A stretch of 64,000 bases of DNA from assembly GCA_964059195.1 (NCBI GenBank), contig CAXKWD010000011.1, positions 15,412,978 through 15,476,977 on the forward strand, written 5' to 3'. The notes under the pieces are model-generated. The model did no database searches and was not told the origin of the DNA. It saw only the letters and a list, made by a program, of their open reading frames with translations. The translations under genes and the position numbers were made by a program. Origin of the DNA: Ectobius pallidus (Eukaryota; Arthropoda; Insecta; Blattodea; Ectobiidae). Below, in pieces: positions 43,230 through 54,704 of this stretch; positions within the stretch are counted from its first letter, which is position 1; each line of letters opens with the position of its first letter.

Positions 43230-44984
43230 GTGAGTTTATTTTTGTAATTTTCAAAACATAATATGCATGAAGCGATTTTATTTAAAAAAAATAGCTACCC
43301 AACTGAGTTACCCATTACAGGATATTTCCAAAACAAACATAATACCTGACTTCAGTTTGAACAAATTTATGATTAGAAACCGCTTCAATACAAATACAAT
43401 CTGAAATACAATTTTTAAAAAGAAGTTGAGTACTCCTAAAAATAAGCTGTACATTAAAGAGACAGGATCAGGCAACTACGCAAAGAAATTTTGTTTTGTG
43501 TGGTAAATTTCTAGAAGTTACTATATGATTAAAAACCAGTATTACATTAAGCTAACTCTAAAACACTGTAAATAAAGAATTTTTTTAAAAATCGCTAATA
43601 AGCGCGCTGAAGTTTTGAAATTAGAATACCGTACATCAGTTCAGGAATGGGTCGAGTTTCAAAACACGAGCACTATATTAAAGTAATTGTTACGCAAAGG
43701 ACAACAAACTGATATGAATGTTCAAGAACACATTACTTTAGGTTTTCTATTAATAAGACTGAATTAATGTGCACATTTACAGAAATAAATGTTTTTTACG
43801 AGTAAAATTATTAGATACATAAAAGTCAGTAGTATGACGTAATTGAATTCTACATGTTAAATGAGTATTTTAATACTCATTATTGTAGCCTATACTTTCT
43901 GCGTGATAATTATCTGCCTAATGAGTCGTCCAAAATACTAAGTTTAAAAATAAATATATTATTACGCTCATTTCTTTAACTTAATTTGAGATTACGGAAC
44001 ACAACATAGACAACCTTGAATGGTATCATTTCTAATGACCGTGTTATTTCATAACGTGATTACTATGTTACGTCCGAAACATACCCTGATCATTAACAAA
44101 CTTAACAAATATGTGATACCGGTAACAGTGATATCGTGGAAGAGTCATTTGTGGAAAATAAGTCATTACTACAAAATAACTACGTCTACATTGTATGTAA
44201 GTTCTTTTTTAAAAGAATTTCCAGACTGTTTTCTATTGCCGTGATGAACTCTGGTATTAACACAATGTAATAAATTGCAGTCTGAAAGAATATTTTAAAG
44301 GTCAGTATCTAAGAAAATGTATACGAACGTGGGATCATCTATTATTTATTAAGTGACTTTCTTCTGATTGGCACAATTCACATTTCCCTTGCAAGAATCT
44401 CTTGATATTTTAAAAACTTCATTCGCAATTGTGTTACACAAACATAATCCTACCGTGAGGCAACGAGAGCTTCATCCAGTCCACGAAATATAAAGGTCAG
44501 TGAATTCATTAGAGAGAGCAAGCAAATTAAACTACACTTCCAATTCTAAGTGATGTCCTCGTTCCGACGCTTGTAACACTCAGAATACATTAGCAATTTC
44601 CACCATAAAAATAATTCCTTGACATTGTATGTATATTAAATTAACCAAAAGAAAAGATTTTACTTTCAATTTTAGATTATCGACCGAATAAAATGGATGT
44701 TTCATCCGGAGAAAAATTATATTGGTCCGGATTATGGACTCCATTTCAATTCGGACAATATGACAGTGAAATCAGGTTATTTGACTTTACATAGCTTACC
44801 CATAGAGGTTACCTCGACTTCAACCCTAGCAATACCAAGAGGAAGGACGTTTCATAGGACCATAACATTTAATTTTTCTTTTTTTATCATACACACGTGG
44901 AATAAGCGTAAAACATGTACGTATAATTAATTGTGGATTAGACTTTCTGCTTAGGAAGTACGAAGACGGTTCAAAATATTTTCT
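43230..44984. other. Presumed intron; nothing recognised
   Basis: AT-rich, with frames at 44020-44244 and 44697-44930 that show no domain and no flanking splice pair I trust. Confidence 0.45.
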
Positions 44985-44985
44985 G

Positions 44986-45022
<37 letters not shown>
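44985..45022 (+). repeat. (TAA)n microsatellite
   Basis: About 12 TAA/AAT repeats. Confidence 0.95.
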
Positions 45023-45024
<2 letters not shown>

Positions 45025-46542
45025 TTTATTTAATTATTTATTTAGATATGCTACAATTTTTTACAAATTACAAATAATAACAATTATAATATTAATAATA
45101 AAAGGGCAACATGTTTTATGGGCCATTAAAATTTTTTAAATTTTAATTTTAGAGACCATACAATTTCTATTTTCACTTAAATTTAAAGTGCGCATTTTAT
45201 TGGAATTTCGATTGTTGTAAAACATTACGAGTAGACTTTTTCCAACAATGGTTTTGCTAGATTTTGTCACAGGATTTATCTTGATATTTATGTTTAGAAA
45301 TTTTTAGCAAAAATGTATCATTATTTAATATAATAAATAGTACACCACATATTTAATAAATGGATCAAGACAATAAGAACAATAAAAACTAATTTTAGTA
45401 AATACACGAAATATTTATTTCTGGGTCTGAGAGCCCCTGGTAAAGTACCGGTATATCATGAAAAAAGCTTCGTATTGCTAGGGTTAACAAAAAGGGGATT
45501 TATTCTAGGTGTGCTCGAAGGGATGCGGAGATACGTAAAAATATGTTCACATTCGTGGTTCAGTAACTAGCGCTGCTGTATGAAGACATGAACACCTAAA
45601 TTCGATCCTCGATACTTTGGCATTTCCTGAGATATGGAGGTTTGGATTGGTGTACACTCTATTTCGAGAGGAAAACTAATGGGCTATTTCAACAAGTAGG
45701 TAACGGCCGTGGTCAAGAAAACTGCCATCTATCTAGGAAGTGTAACTACGGAAGTAATGACGCACCGAGCATATTGCACCCTCGGTAATTTCATGTTATA
45801 CTGAGGTAACTTTTCTGAGGAAGAGTTTCTGTTTTGAGTAATACTTAAAATCTTACCGAAACAAATTTGCTTGTTCTTATCGTTAAATAGTGGGGGGTTC
45901 AAACGTCAAGCTATTCAATCAACTGAAACTTAGTGACAAATTACAGCAACTTTATGATCCAACTATCCGCATTTATTCTAGTGACAATAGGAAAAGGAGT
46001 TCGGATGAGATTGTTCTGTATGCAAAAATTTTAATGTCTACATTTCTAGTGCTTGTTCCAGTTTAGGCCTATTACGTTTTCTTGGACTCTATTTAAGACC
46101 TTTGTTGATTGCGTTGACATTTTCTAGAATTGAAGATTTAGCACTAAATACTGAATTGTTCTATATTGCAGTCATATATTTATATTTTCAATACCCTTAG
46201 CGTCCTAGTGAGTAGCAAACGAAGTATCAAAGTCAAATTTCTTAGTAACACGCAGATGATTCGGTTGTTGGATATTCGGTCGTGAATAAGTGGGTGAGTA
46301 TATTAGACACGGAAAACTTTCGCCCTGTATTATATTTAAGATTCTTATTAATAACCGTTTAATCACAAACACAGCCCGATAATGGGTCAGAATTCGCTTT
46401 ATATTATTAACTTATCATTTAGTGTGTTAAAATCCCTCCGAAATAGATAGGCCTAAATTCAACGAAAATACAGGAAACAGAACGCCGAAAGTAACTGGAG
46501 TCGGGAGAATGTAATGATCAATCCCTTCATTTCATGCAATTA
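45023..46542. other. No recognisable gene
   Basis: Only an ACATTCGTGGTT word near 45551, shared with the element at the window start, stands out. Confidence 0.45.
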
Positions 46543-46885
46543 CTTACTCAATGGCAAAAGACAATTCCTAAGCAAGCTAAAGGAATATTATCTATTTTAT
46601 GGAACCCGAAGGATCATTGCCGCGCCTACCTGAGCCCGCCATTCAACCCTATTCTGTGCTAACTCCATCCAACCATCCCTCTCAAATCCTACTTCTCTTA
46701 AATCTATCCTAATATTGTCCTCCCATCTACGTCTATGTCTTCCAAATGGTCTCTTCAATTCGGGTCTTTCAGCCAATATTTTTTAGATATGCCATTCCTC
46801 TCCCATGCGCGCAACATGTTCATCCCATTTCATCCTCCGTGATTTAATTACCCTTACTACGGTTACGAGTACAAGTTATGAAGCT
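46543..46885 (-). pseudogene. RTE-like LINE 3' end, copy 3
   Basis: The minus strand carries the shared coding tail (blocks equivalent to HVARMGE and RRRWEDNI) and the 3' UTR (CAATGGCAAAAGACAATTCC on the plus strand at about 46550). 5'-truncated and mutated. Confidence 0.85.
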
Positions 46886-47074
46886 CCCTTATCATAATTT
46901 TATAATAAGCACACGTTGAAACATCAACAGTAATAAGCAAAAATAATGATCTGTTAAACATTGAATGAAATCATTACGATTATTTTCATAATTTAAGTAC
47001 AAGACAGTTCAACAATAAAACCATAATTCTTATTGACTGTCATGGTTTTTAAAATTATTATTATACCCGCAACT

Positions 47075-47170
47075 GTACCTGGTCCGGGATCGAATCCTAA
47101 CGCTTGGGAGCAGAAAGCCAGAAGACTAGTCTTCTTGTGCATTACTGCTAATTCATTGGCGTCGAGGTCT
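47075..47170 (-). mobile_element. tRNA-derived SINE fragment, CTTTCTG family
   Basis: The minus strand contains GGCTTTCTGCTCCCAAGCGT and AGGATTCGATCCCGG, the same order as in the copies at 30385 and 35640. Short and diverged. Confidence 0.5.
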
Positions 47171-48560
47171 TTCGTTCTTTCCGATAATAGATGATCAGCC
47201 ATTTCATAATTACGGGTGGGACATTCTAGCAAATTATAACAACTATTTTTGTTCATTACATATCATAAATAATGAATTAGAACTTGTTCTGCACATTCTG
47301 TAAAATCTACTATGGCTTCTCCTTCGTTCTACTTGCAAAGCATTATTAAAAATTTATTTTAAATATGTTTTTCAAAATCTGTTACGGGTGGGACATAATT
47401 TGGACACTGATTTTAATGATGCCAAACAAAAGCTCATTTTCTGTTCTGCTATTACTGTTAGGGTCTTAATGTTGTTATTAATGAAGGTATGAGGGATTCA
47501 ATACAAATTATAAACTGTTTCCAGGTTGTCAGAACATTTATTTAACTCATCAATAATAATTTAACAAAACTATCACTGTTACGGGTGGGACGTTACGGGT
47601 GGGACAAAAATTCCCTTGTTTGTTATTTTACATAGTAATTAACCACACATATTTTTTGAAGTTAATCTTATACCAAATTGTACCTTAAGATGTATATTTT
47701 CTCAAATGAAAATGGACATAGCTGATTACTCTTGACTACTTGGTATTAATGAGTGTTAAAATCATGCTAAAACTGGCAAAAAAAGTAACTCAACGCTATA
47801 AATAAGTAAATCGACAGATTCTACACATGAAACCACTTCAAATACACCCAAGTCCTTAAAACTCAGATAATTTGAGGTTTTAAACTTATTTTTGACCACT
47901 CAATTACAATAATTTTATAACTTCTCTCTTTGAGGGAAAAATTCCCATATTTTATGAAATGGCTGTTCACATTCTGTAAAATTTACAATGCCTTCTCCTC
48001 CACACTACACGCAAAGCATTATTTAAATTTTATTTTAAATATTTTAAACTTTATTTTCAAAATCTATTACGGTTGGGACATTATTTGGACAATGATTTTA
48101 ATGATGCACAAAAACAGTTCATTTGCTGTTCTGCTATTACTGTTAGGGTCTTGATGTCGTTATTAATGAAGATATGAGGGATTAAATACAAATTATAAAC
48201 TGTTTCCAGATTGTCAGAACATTTATTTAACTAATCAATAATAATTTAGTAAAACTATCAACATTACGGGTGGGACAAAAAGTAGCTGTTATTTATTTTA
48301 CATACTAATTAACCACACATACTTTTTGAATTTAATCTTATACCAACTTTTGCCTTAAGATGTATATTTTGTCAAATCAAAAATCAAAATGGACATAGCT
48401 AATTACTCTTGACTACATGGTATTAAAGAGTGTTAAAATCATGCTAAAATGGCAAAAAAAAGTAACTACAATGCAATAAATAAGTAAATCAACAGATTTT
48501 ACACATAAAACAACTTCAAATACACTTAATTCCTTAATATTCACTGAACTTGAGGTTTTA

Positions 48561-48588
48561 CAATTACAATTACAATTACAATTACAAT
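48561..48588 (-). repeat. LINE 3' tail, (ATTGTAA)n
   Basis: Four tandem copies of a short ATTGTAA-type repeat at the LINE terminus, read on the minus strand. Confidence 0.9.
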
Positions 48589-48631
48589 TTATTACTCCAA
48601 AGTACACGAAAAATATATACAAAAGTTGATA

Positions 48632-48667
48632 CACCCCCCGAAGAAGCAGAGCTTGTGTTCGGGGGTG
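48632..48667 (-). other. Hairpin in LINE 3' UTR
   Basis: CACCCCCGAA and TTCGGGGGGTG pair into a stem of about 10 bp around a loop of about 15 nt, about 45 nt before the tail repeats. Similar 3' stem-loops are recognised by the reverse transcriptase in several LINEs; that role here is inferred. Confidence 0.65.
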
Positions 48668-48934
48668 GTTCAGTTATATATTAGAAATACTTATACTAAA
48701 CAATTACTTTAAAAAAAAAAAATGCATAATTTGGAGAAGTATGACAAAATGTTATGTATGAAAGGTTAGAACATGTTCTATTTACAATACAAAGGTACGA
48801 AGCAATACAACAATAATACATAACTATTTATTTGTTCAAATTTTAGTAAAAACAAAGAAATTAAGTTCTATCCAAATTTTAAAGTTTAATATGAAAAATG
48901 TTATAACAGTAATAGTCGATAACAGAAGTAATAA

Positions 48935-51904
48935 TTATATAAATTTTCTAATTTTAGACCTAAATTGTTTGTTGTTTAAGCTATTTAGATCAGGATGGTT
49001 GGTAATAAATGAATTGAATAGTCTTGGGCCAAAACTTGAACAGTGCTTAGCTCCAGCAGTTGTAACATTTTTCGGTTCAAGTAATAAATTAAATTGATTC
49101 CTTCGCGTGTTATATACGTGAGATTCTGACTTGTAATTGTCACGATGTTTATGAAAATAATCCAGTATGACGTACTTGTAAATTTGGTCTATGGTGAAAA
49201 CGTTAAATTCAGAAAATAATAATTTGGAAGAATAGTCAGGAGGCTTAAATAAACAAATCTTTATTATGCGTTTTTGAAGACAAAGCAAAGGGCTGAGGAT
49301 CGTTTTTGCAACTCCTCCCCACCCAATTATGCCATATTGAATAATAGAATGAATTAGGGCTAAATAAATCGTACGTAAAACATGAGCTGGTAAACATGAA
49401 CGGAGAATAACGAATTTATAAATGACTTTACGTAGCCTATTGCATAAATATTCAATGTACTTGTCCCATCTTAAATGTCGATCAATTATGATGCCTAGAT
49501 ATTTCACTTGATTTGATTCACTTAAGGAGGGACAAGTGCAGCTATTAATACAGCAACCAGAATTGTGTATTTTTAAGCTTAAATTTTTACTTACTTTTAA
49601 TTGTTGCATGCCGGTAGCTGTTAAAGCGAAAGGAACTAGCGTAGTTTTCTTAACATTTAAGGAAAGTAAATTAAAATCCAGCCATGATTTAACAAGATTT
49701 ATACCTTTGTTGGCATTTTCGTAAGTTTCAATCCATGAAGAACCACTAAATATTACAACGGTGTCATCAGCATATGAATAAATGGAGCCATTAAATATAT
49801 TCAAATTAATCTTCAGTAGGTCATTTATGTATATTAAAAACAATATGGGACCCAATACTGTACCCTGCGGTACACCGATATTTATTTTCCGGAAATCACT
49901 GAGATCATTATCTATTCTTGTAGCCTGAGTTCTATTACTTAAGTACGACCGAAATAAATTTAAAACATTGCCTCTAATGCCTAGAGCATGTAATTTTGTC
50001 AGAAGAATATTATGGTCTACAGTGTCAAATGCTTTTTGTAAATCTAAAAATATACCTAAACATTTGTTTCCAGTATCTAATTCATTTATGATTTTCGTTG
50101 TGACCGTAAAAATGGCATCATCTGTTGACAGGTTAGGACGAAAACCGAATTGATTGTTGGATAAAAGTTTATTATTATTTAAATAACTCATCAGCCTATT
50201 CTTTATACATTTTTCTAAAATCTTTGAGATACTTGGTAGAAGGGAAATTGGCCTATAGTTATTTAATTGGTTCATATCCCCTGTCTTATGAATTGGTACG
50301 ATTATAGCATTTTTTAAATATGTTGGAAATATACCTTGCGAAAAACATAAATTAAAAATATGAGTCAGCGGTTTAGCTATGAAGTCAACAATTTTCTGTA
50401 GAATTTTATTCGTAATACTATCTATACCAGGAGAAACACTAAGTTTTAGTTTGTTAACTATATTGATTATCTCACTTTCGCTTATAGGATATAAAAACAT
50501 AGATGAGGACACTTTATCTGGCAGAAAATTATTCAAGTTCGATGTCTTTATTTTTTCGGCAATTGCAAGTCCCACCTTTGAAAAATAATTATTAAATTCA
50601 TTTGCCATTTTTTGCTTACATTTTAATACGACGCCATCATCACTTATAATTTCTTTTATGACTTTATTATTATTTGGTTCCGTGTCAGTAGCTTCATTGA
50701 TGAGCTGCCAAAATTTTCTGGGATTGTTCATATTTTTATTAAATTGGTCTGCATAGTATCTAGCTTTCGTGTTTTTTATAACCAGAGTTAGCATATTTCT
50801 ATAAACCTTGTAATTATTCGACAATTCTGTGTTAGATGGGATGCTTTTTAATTTTTTTGCCATTTTATCTCTTGTGCGAATTGATTTAATAATACCTATT
50901 GTAATCCACGGTTTTATTTTTCTGTATTTGGAAGGAGTGTTTCGGAAATTGTTAGAAGTATGTTTAAATATATAGTTCTGTAATATGTTATAAAAATTAT
51001 GAAAGCTTTCTTCCGAATTTTGATTGTTAAGTACATTATTCCAAGTTTCTTTTTTAATATCTAAGATAAAGTCATTATAATTCAAAATACCATTTCTACG
51101 AGCTGAAATTTCGTTAGATATATTAGGAGTAGGGAAGCTAGCATTAGATAACACAGCAAAAATCAGATGATGATCAGTGATTGAACTACTATAAACTCCA
51201 GAAGAAAAATTCCAATGTTTGTTCAAGCTTTTAAAAAATATATGGTCTAAACAAGAATCAGTACCGTAATTTGTGGATGGCCTTGTAGTAGCATTTAAGT
51301 ATTTCAGAAACCCGAACTCGTGCAAAATATTCATGTATCTATGACCATTATTGTCCATTTTATTTTCTAGGATTTGAATATTAATGTCACCGACAATGAC
51401 GTGACATTTTCTCTCTTTCGTAGCGGCAAGGTAACTCTCAAAACTATCTAGGAAATCGCTTTCACAACAATTAGGCGATCTGTAGATTGCGGATAAAACT
51501 ATATCAATATTATTGTAAGTAAGATTCAAATGCACAGAATTGCATTGAACAATGTCAACGTCTATCAATTTAACATCTATAGAATTTATAACATATACTA
51601 CAAGGCCATCGCACTTATTGTATTTGTTAATCTTAATATATTTAGAATAGCCATCTATATCATATCCTGATTCAAAGTCAAGCCAAATTTCAGTTAAGAC
51701 AATAATTTCAAATTTGGAGGAAAAGCACTGCAACAAAGCACACAATTCGGAAAAGTGTTTGTTTATACTACGTATATTTAAGTGCATTAAACTGAGGCCT
51801 GATGAAAGATGAAAAATGTAGTTATTGCATTCTACAATGTCATCGAAAAGGACTGTGTTATTGCTATTGTTGTATTGCTCAATTTCAGTTAAAACACTTT
51901 CCAT
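48935..51904 (-). CDS. LINE ORF2: AP endonuclease and reverse transcriptase
   Basis: This 989-residue protein nicks target DNA and reverse-transcribes its own RNA at the nick. The apurinic-type endonuclease (about residues 36-255) has MHLNIRS (Asn43), LTEIWL (Glu72), IYRSP (Tyr141), VGDIN (Asp173, Asn175), LDHIFF (Asp220-His221) and ITDHH (Asp244-His245). The reverse transcriptase (about 470-760) has NNYRPISLLP, FGFRPNLSTDDAI, FLDLQKAFDTVDH (Asp621), VPQGTVLGPILFLIYINDLL and YADDT (Asp713-Asp714). The C-terminus has VKYLGIIID, HSIIQYGIIGWG and LQKRIIKICLF. There is no RNase H domain. The start ATG lies 55 bp after the ORF1 stop. Every catalytic residue I can place is present and the frame has no interruption, so this copy may be recent. 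The clade (CR1, Daphne, Rex1 or Jockey-like) is not settled by eye. Confidence 0.95.
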   Translation of the reverse strand: MESVLTEIEQYNNSNNTVLFDDIVECNNYIFHLSSGLSLMHLNIRSINKHFSELCALLQCFSSKFEIIVLTEIWLDFESGYDIDGYSKYIKINKYNKCDGLVVYVINSIDVKLIDVDIVQCNSVHLNLTYNNIDIVLSAIYRSPNCCESDFLDSFESYLAATKERKCHVIVGDINIQILENKMDNNGHRYMNILHEFGFLKYLNATTRPSTNYGTDSCLDHIFFKSLNKHWNFSSGVYSSSITDHHLIFAVLSNASFPTPNISNEISARRNGILNYNDFILDIKKETWNNVLNNQNSEESFHNFYNILQNYIFKHTSNNFRNTPSKYRKIKPWITIGIIKSIRTRDKMAKKLKSIPSNTELSNNYKVYRNMLTLVIKNTKARYYADQFNKNMNNPRKFWQLINEATDTEPNNNKVIKEIISDDGVVLKCKQKMANEFNNYFSKVGLAIAEKIKTSNLNNFLPDKVSSSMFLYPISESEIINIVNKLKLSVSPGIDSITNKILQKIVDFIAKPLTHIFNLCFSQGIFPTYLKNAIIVPIHKTGDMNQLNNYRPISLLPSISKILEKCIKNRLMSYLNNNKLLSNNQFGFRPNLSTDDAIFTVTTKIINELDTGNKCLGIFLDLQKAFDTVDHNILLTKLHALGIRGNVLNLFRSYLSNRTQATRIDNDLSDFRKINIGVPQGTVLGPILFLIYINDLLKINLNIFNGSIYSYADDTVVIFSGSSWIETYENANKGINLVKSWLDFNLLSLNVKKTTLVPFALTATGMQQLKVSKNLSLKIHNSGCCINSCTCPSLSESNQVKYLGIIIDRHLRWDKYIEYLCNRLRKVIYKFVILRSCLPAHVLRTIYLALIHSIIQYGIIGWGGVAKTILSPLLCLQKRIIKICLFKPPDYSSKLLFSEFNVFTIDQIYKYVILDYFHKHRDNYKSESHVYNTRRNQFNLLLEPKNVTTAGAKHCSSFGPRLFNSFITNHPDLNSLNNKQFRSKIRKFI

Positions 51905-51959
51905 TATTAATGTTATATAAAAAATTTGAAAACTAACGATTAATATAATACATAATTAT

Positions 51960-52637
51960 TTACATATTACTCAGATCTCGGGAGTGGACAATTCTGATCA
52001 CATTACTTTGTTCATTTTTTCGGACAAAGACTTTTCCATCCCGGATCCATACAAACTTGTAGTCATTCATTCTGGCTGCATCCCTTGTTCTATTTAGCAA
52101 ATCCCGCGTCTCCTTGGTCAACTGCTCGCCGGCTGTCACTCTCCCCGGGGCTAGGTGGGTGTTGACTTTCTTAGTAGGAATCCCGGGGCCGCTAAAATCC
52201 TTCTTCGTCTCTTGTCTGAAGAGATGGAGCCATTCATCCCTGCTACTTCTCCTGAAGAATCGAGCGACAATAGGGCGGGTTTTCCCTGGTTTAGCAGGCA
52301 GTCTGTGTGCGATACTTACATCTGACAGTAAGTGAGCACCCCCAATCGCTTGAGACACTTTCTCGATGTCATCATAGGTAGACTGGCCGTCTGTTTCAGG
52401 GACACCAAATATCATGATATTTTCTCTGCGGGTATATTGTTGTAGATCATTAACTTCAAGCTTGAGATTCTCGTTTTCTTTGGTCAGAGCTCGCAGTTGG
52501 TCCTGATTGCTTTTGACATCTTTTCTCACCTGAGCCAACTCTTCACGCAGGTCGTCAAATTTAGTAGATATAAACTCTACTGACTTTTTCAGTTCGCTCA
52601 CCTCCTGTTGTAGAGAGGATTTCAAATCCTCGAACAT
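51960..52637 (-). CDS. LINE ORF1: coiled-coil, FP-like nucleic-acid-binding protein
   Basis: The frame has 225 residues. Residues 1-68 form a heptad-rich coiled coil (LQQEVSELKKSVEFISTKFD, LREELAQVRKDV), suited to trimer or multimer formation. Then comes YTRRENIMIFGVPE (68-81), an entry strand typical of LINE ORF1 RNA-binding domains of the FP type, followed by a basic C-terminus with KTRPIVARFFRRSSRDEW and NDYKFVWIRDGKVFVRKN. Such proteins coat the element's RNA. The codons upstream of this ATG stay open (VISAIKK) up to the element boundary at 52658, so the natural protein probably began further upstream and this copy is 5'-truncated. It precedes ORF2 by 55 bp. Confidence 0.85.
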   Translation of the reverse strand: MFEDLKSSLQQEVSELKKSVEFISTKFDDLREELAQVRKDVKSNQDQLRALTKENENLKLEVNDLQQYTRRENIMIFGVPETDGQSTYDDIEKVSQAIGGAHLLSDVSIAHRLPAKPGKTRPIVARFFRRSSRDEWLHLFRQETKKDFSGPGIPTKKVNTHLAPGRVTAGEQLTKETRDLLNRTRDAARMNDYKFVWIRDGKVFVRKNEQSNVIRIVHSRDLSNM

Positions 52638-52745
52638 TTTCTTGATAGCCGAGATGACTTATATTTGACCACCCAATTACAATAGTTTTATAACATCTCT
52701 CTTTGAGGGAAAAATTCCCATATTTTATGAAACGGCTGTGATGTG

Positions 52746-53400
52746 TTCATATTCTGTTTCTCGAAAAAAATTCCAAGTAGATATTGTACTCGTACATTCA
52801 ATTTTAGAAATTGTCGAAGCTCTATGGAGCTTTCTTGGAGTTTCTAGAAGTCTCTTCTTGCTGAGTCACTGTGATATAATAGCACCTTTCTCTCTGTAAG
52901 TCCCACTGTAACATATATTGTAGCTACATCCGCTCCAACTGCTTCCCGTTTTCTCGCAAACAGCGGGAATTCCCTTCCCACTCAGTGTGTGGGGGGGATA
53001 AGCCTATTGCTCATCTACATGACTATCGCAATTATGTAATTCTATGGAAACAGCTCTTATTAGCGAGAAGAGATCAAGACTAGCCTACACTTTTTAAGTA
53101 CTGAGTTAAAAGTACGTGTTTTAATATTATGATTATCATAAACATAATGAACATAATAATTATAATAATAATAAACATTATAATAATCTAGTCTAGTCCC
53201 ATATTATTCAATTCCATTGCTAAAAGTAATCCTGAATTAATTAATCTGAACATTTACAAATTTAATAAATAATGAAATTTATTATATGAATAAGCCTACT
53301 AATGTTTTATGTTTCATTCTTCTTTTTAAAACATAGGCCTACTTCCTATTATTACTGTAAACGAATGTAATTGTATTTTATTTAAAATAATTTGCATTTT
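52746..53400. other. No recognisable gene
   Basis: AT-rich spacer, with the inverted GTCCCACTGTAAC word at about 52903. Confidence 0.5.
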
Positions 53401-53412
53401 AAGCAATATATT

Positions 53413-53841
53413 GTCCACCGCTGTGGCTCAGGGAATGCGTTTGCTCCTCTCACGCAGCGGGCCCGGGTTCGATTCCTGGTCGGGACAAGTTACCTAGGTG
53501 ATGTTTTTCCGGGGTTTTCCCTCACCTGTAAGACAAATGTCAGGTAACTTTAGGCCCTTGTGGTCCCCGGATATCATCTGGCCATCATTATCATCTTCAT
53601 CCCCATTCTCGCCTTGTTCGGAGTGAGTGTATGTGTGAATGGTGTGTCTCGTCTTATGTGTTCGTGTTGTATCGGAGGTGATTACTCATCCGGGGAGGCC
53701 CTCCATCTCCTTGTCTGGTCAAAAAAGTATGTATGTGATCCAAAGATAATCCCTCCCCCGACTGGTCGCGGCCCTGTAAGGCCCGAGCGGCTTGGGTCGC
53801 TTAAATCCTAAAAGGGAGAGGCCAAACTAAGATAGAGAAGA
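53413..53841 (+). mobile_element. Full-length tRNA-derived SINE (GGCTTGGGTCGC family)
   Basis: The head has an A box at 53424-53433 (TGGCTCAGGG) and a B box GGTTCGATTCC at 53466-53476. The body has GATGTTTTTCCGGGGTTTTC, ATGTCAGGTAACTTTAGGCC and CGGGGAGGCCCTCC. The 3' end has GGCTTGGGTCGCTTAAATCC. Flanking AAGCAATATATT (53401-53412) and AAGCAATGTATT (53842-53853) are 12-bp duplications with one mismatch. The open frame at 53560-53811 is not a gene. Confidence 0.92.
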
Positions 53842-53853
53842 AAGCAATGTATT

Positions 53854-54696
53854 TATATCCATTTCTGAACTGCCCCCGACGTGATTATGTACGCATTCGG
53901 GTCGCGTCTTAATGAAAAAATAATAATAATATGGAACAAATTGTAAATAAATACTTCATATTATGTAACTTTTATTCAAGACAAACAAACTTTTTAGCTT
54001 TCAGATCATCATCATCATCATCCTCATAGTTTTCGTCATTATAATTAATGCTTATAACATTTTATTATTATTATTATTATATATCTTTTTAATTTTTATA
54101 CGAGAGGGAATTTATCCTGGCCCTCAGATCCATAGTCAGTTAAGCTTAGCAATGAATGACGCAGTCAGCTCACAAATAAATGCATTGAAATACAGTTTCT
54201 AAAAGGTTATGGTAGATATTTTGCTGGAAATACGATAGGAGAATAAAGAGGGAGAGATGGAGGAACTTCAATTTAAATGTCTGAAAACATGTATTTAATT
54301 GAAATTTATGCGTTCGAGAAAAAAAAAGTGGGATGCAAAAAGACACCTGGGGCCTTAAATATTGAGCGAGTCTATCCATGATATTAGACGAAGCATTTCG
54401 GACATTACATACCATTTGAAAAGAGTATAATGTAGGGAAAAGAATCAACAAGATGATTAGTAATGTTGTTTTAATGAGTTGGAGGCTTCTAGAGGACACT
54501 GGCATTGGGTTCGGAAACATCTGGAACTGGCACCACGATCTCAGACACCAACTTTCACGTTAGCGAGATCCAGGTCGACGTGTTATATTCATTTACTTCG
54601 AGTATAGAGTGATCAGAAAATGTTTACTCAGTATCATACAGCAGATACAGAGTGATGGGTTTGAGCTAAAAGGGAACTAGTAATCGATTTTCTTTA
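53854..54696. other. No recognisable gene
   Basis: A short (ATC)n near 54006 and (TTA)n near 54064. The 116-residue minus frame (54170-54520) shows no domain. Confidence 0.5.
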
Positions 54697-54704
54697 CCCA
54701 TAAC

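Larger units (their letters stand above)
48561..52658 (-). mobile_element. CR1/Jockey-like LINE, near full length, 5'-truncated
   Basis: Reading on the minus strand: a 20-bp remnant of the 5' side, ORF1 (52637-51960), a 55-bp gap, ORF2 (51904-48935), and a ~370-bp 3' UTR with a GC-rich hairpin, an AATAAA-like word and four ATTGTAA tail repeats (48561-48588). The flanking repeat unit resumes exactly on either side, defining both ends. There is no evident target-site duplication, as is common in CR1-like elements. The short tail repeat rather than poly(A) also fits the CR1/L2 group. Confidence 0.9.
47206..52915. repeat. TTACGGGTGGGAC-motif element with a 676-bp tandem duplication, split by a LINE
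   Basis: The motif [A/G]TTACGGGTGGGAC occurs at about 47209, 47383, 47578, 47592, 48265 and, with one change, 48066. An inverted GTCCCACTGTAAC lies near 52903. Units 47292-47967 and 47968-48560 plus 52659-52745 are direct repeats (period about 676). Shared blocks include TGCTATTACTGTTAGGGTCT, TTATAAACTGTTTCC, CTCTTGACTAC and CTCTTTGAGGGAAAAATTCC. The LINE at 48561-52658 interrupts the second unit. The inverted end at 52903 makes a TIR element possible, but no target-site duplication was found. Confidence 0.7.

Noticed and set aside
49536..52335. Plus-strand frames at 49536, 49968, 50379 and 52114
   Set aside because: Antisense shadows of the LINE ORFs.
53560..53811. Frame with cysteine-rich start, and its twins at 63407-63604 and 63475-63786
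   Set aside because: Lie wholly inside SINE copies and recur because the SINE recurs.
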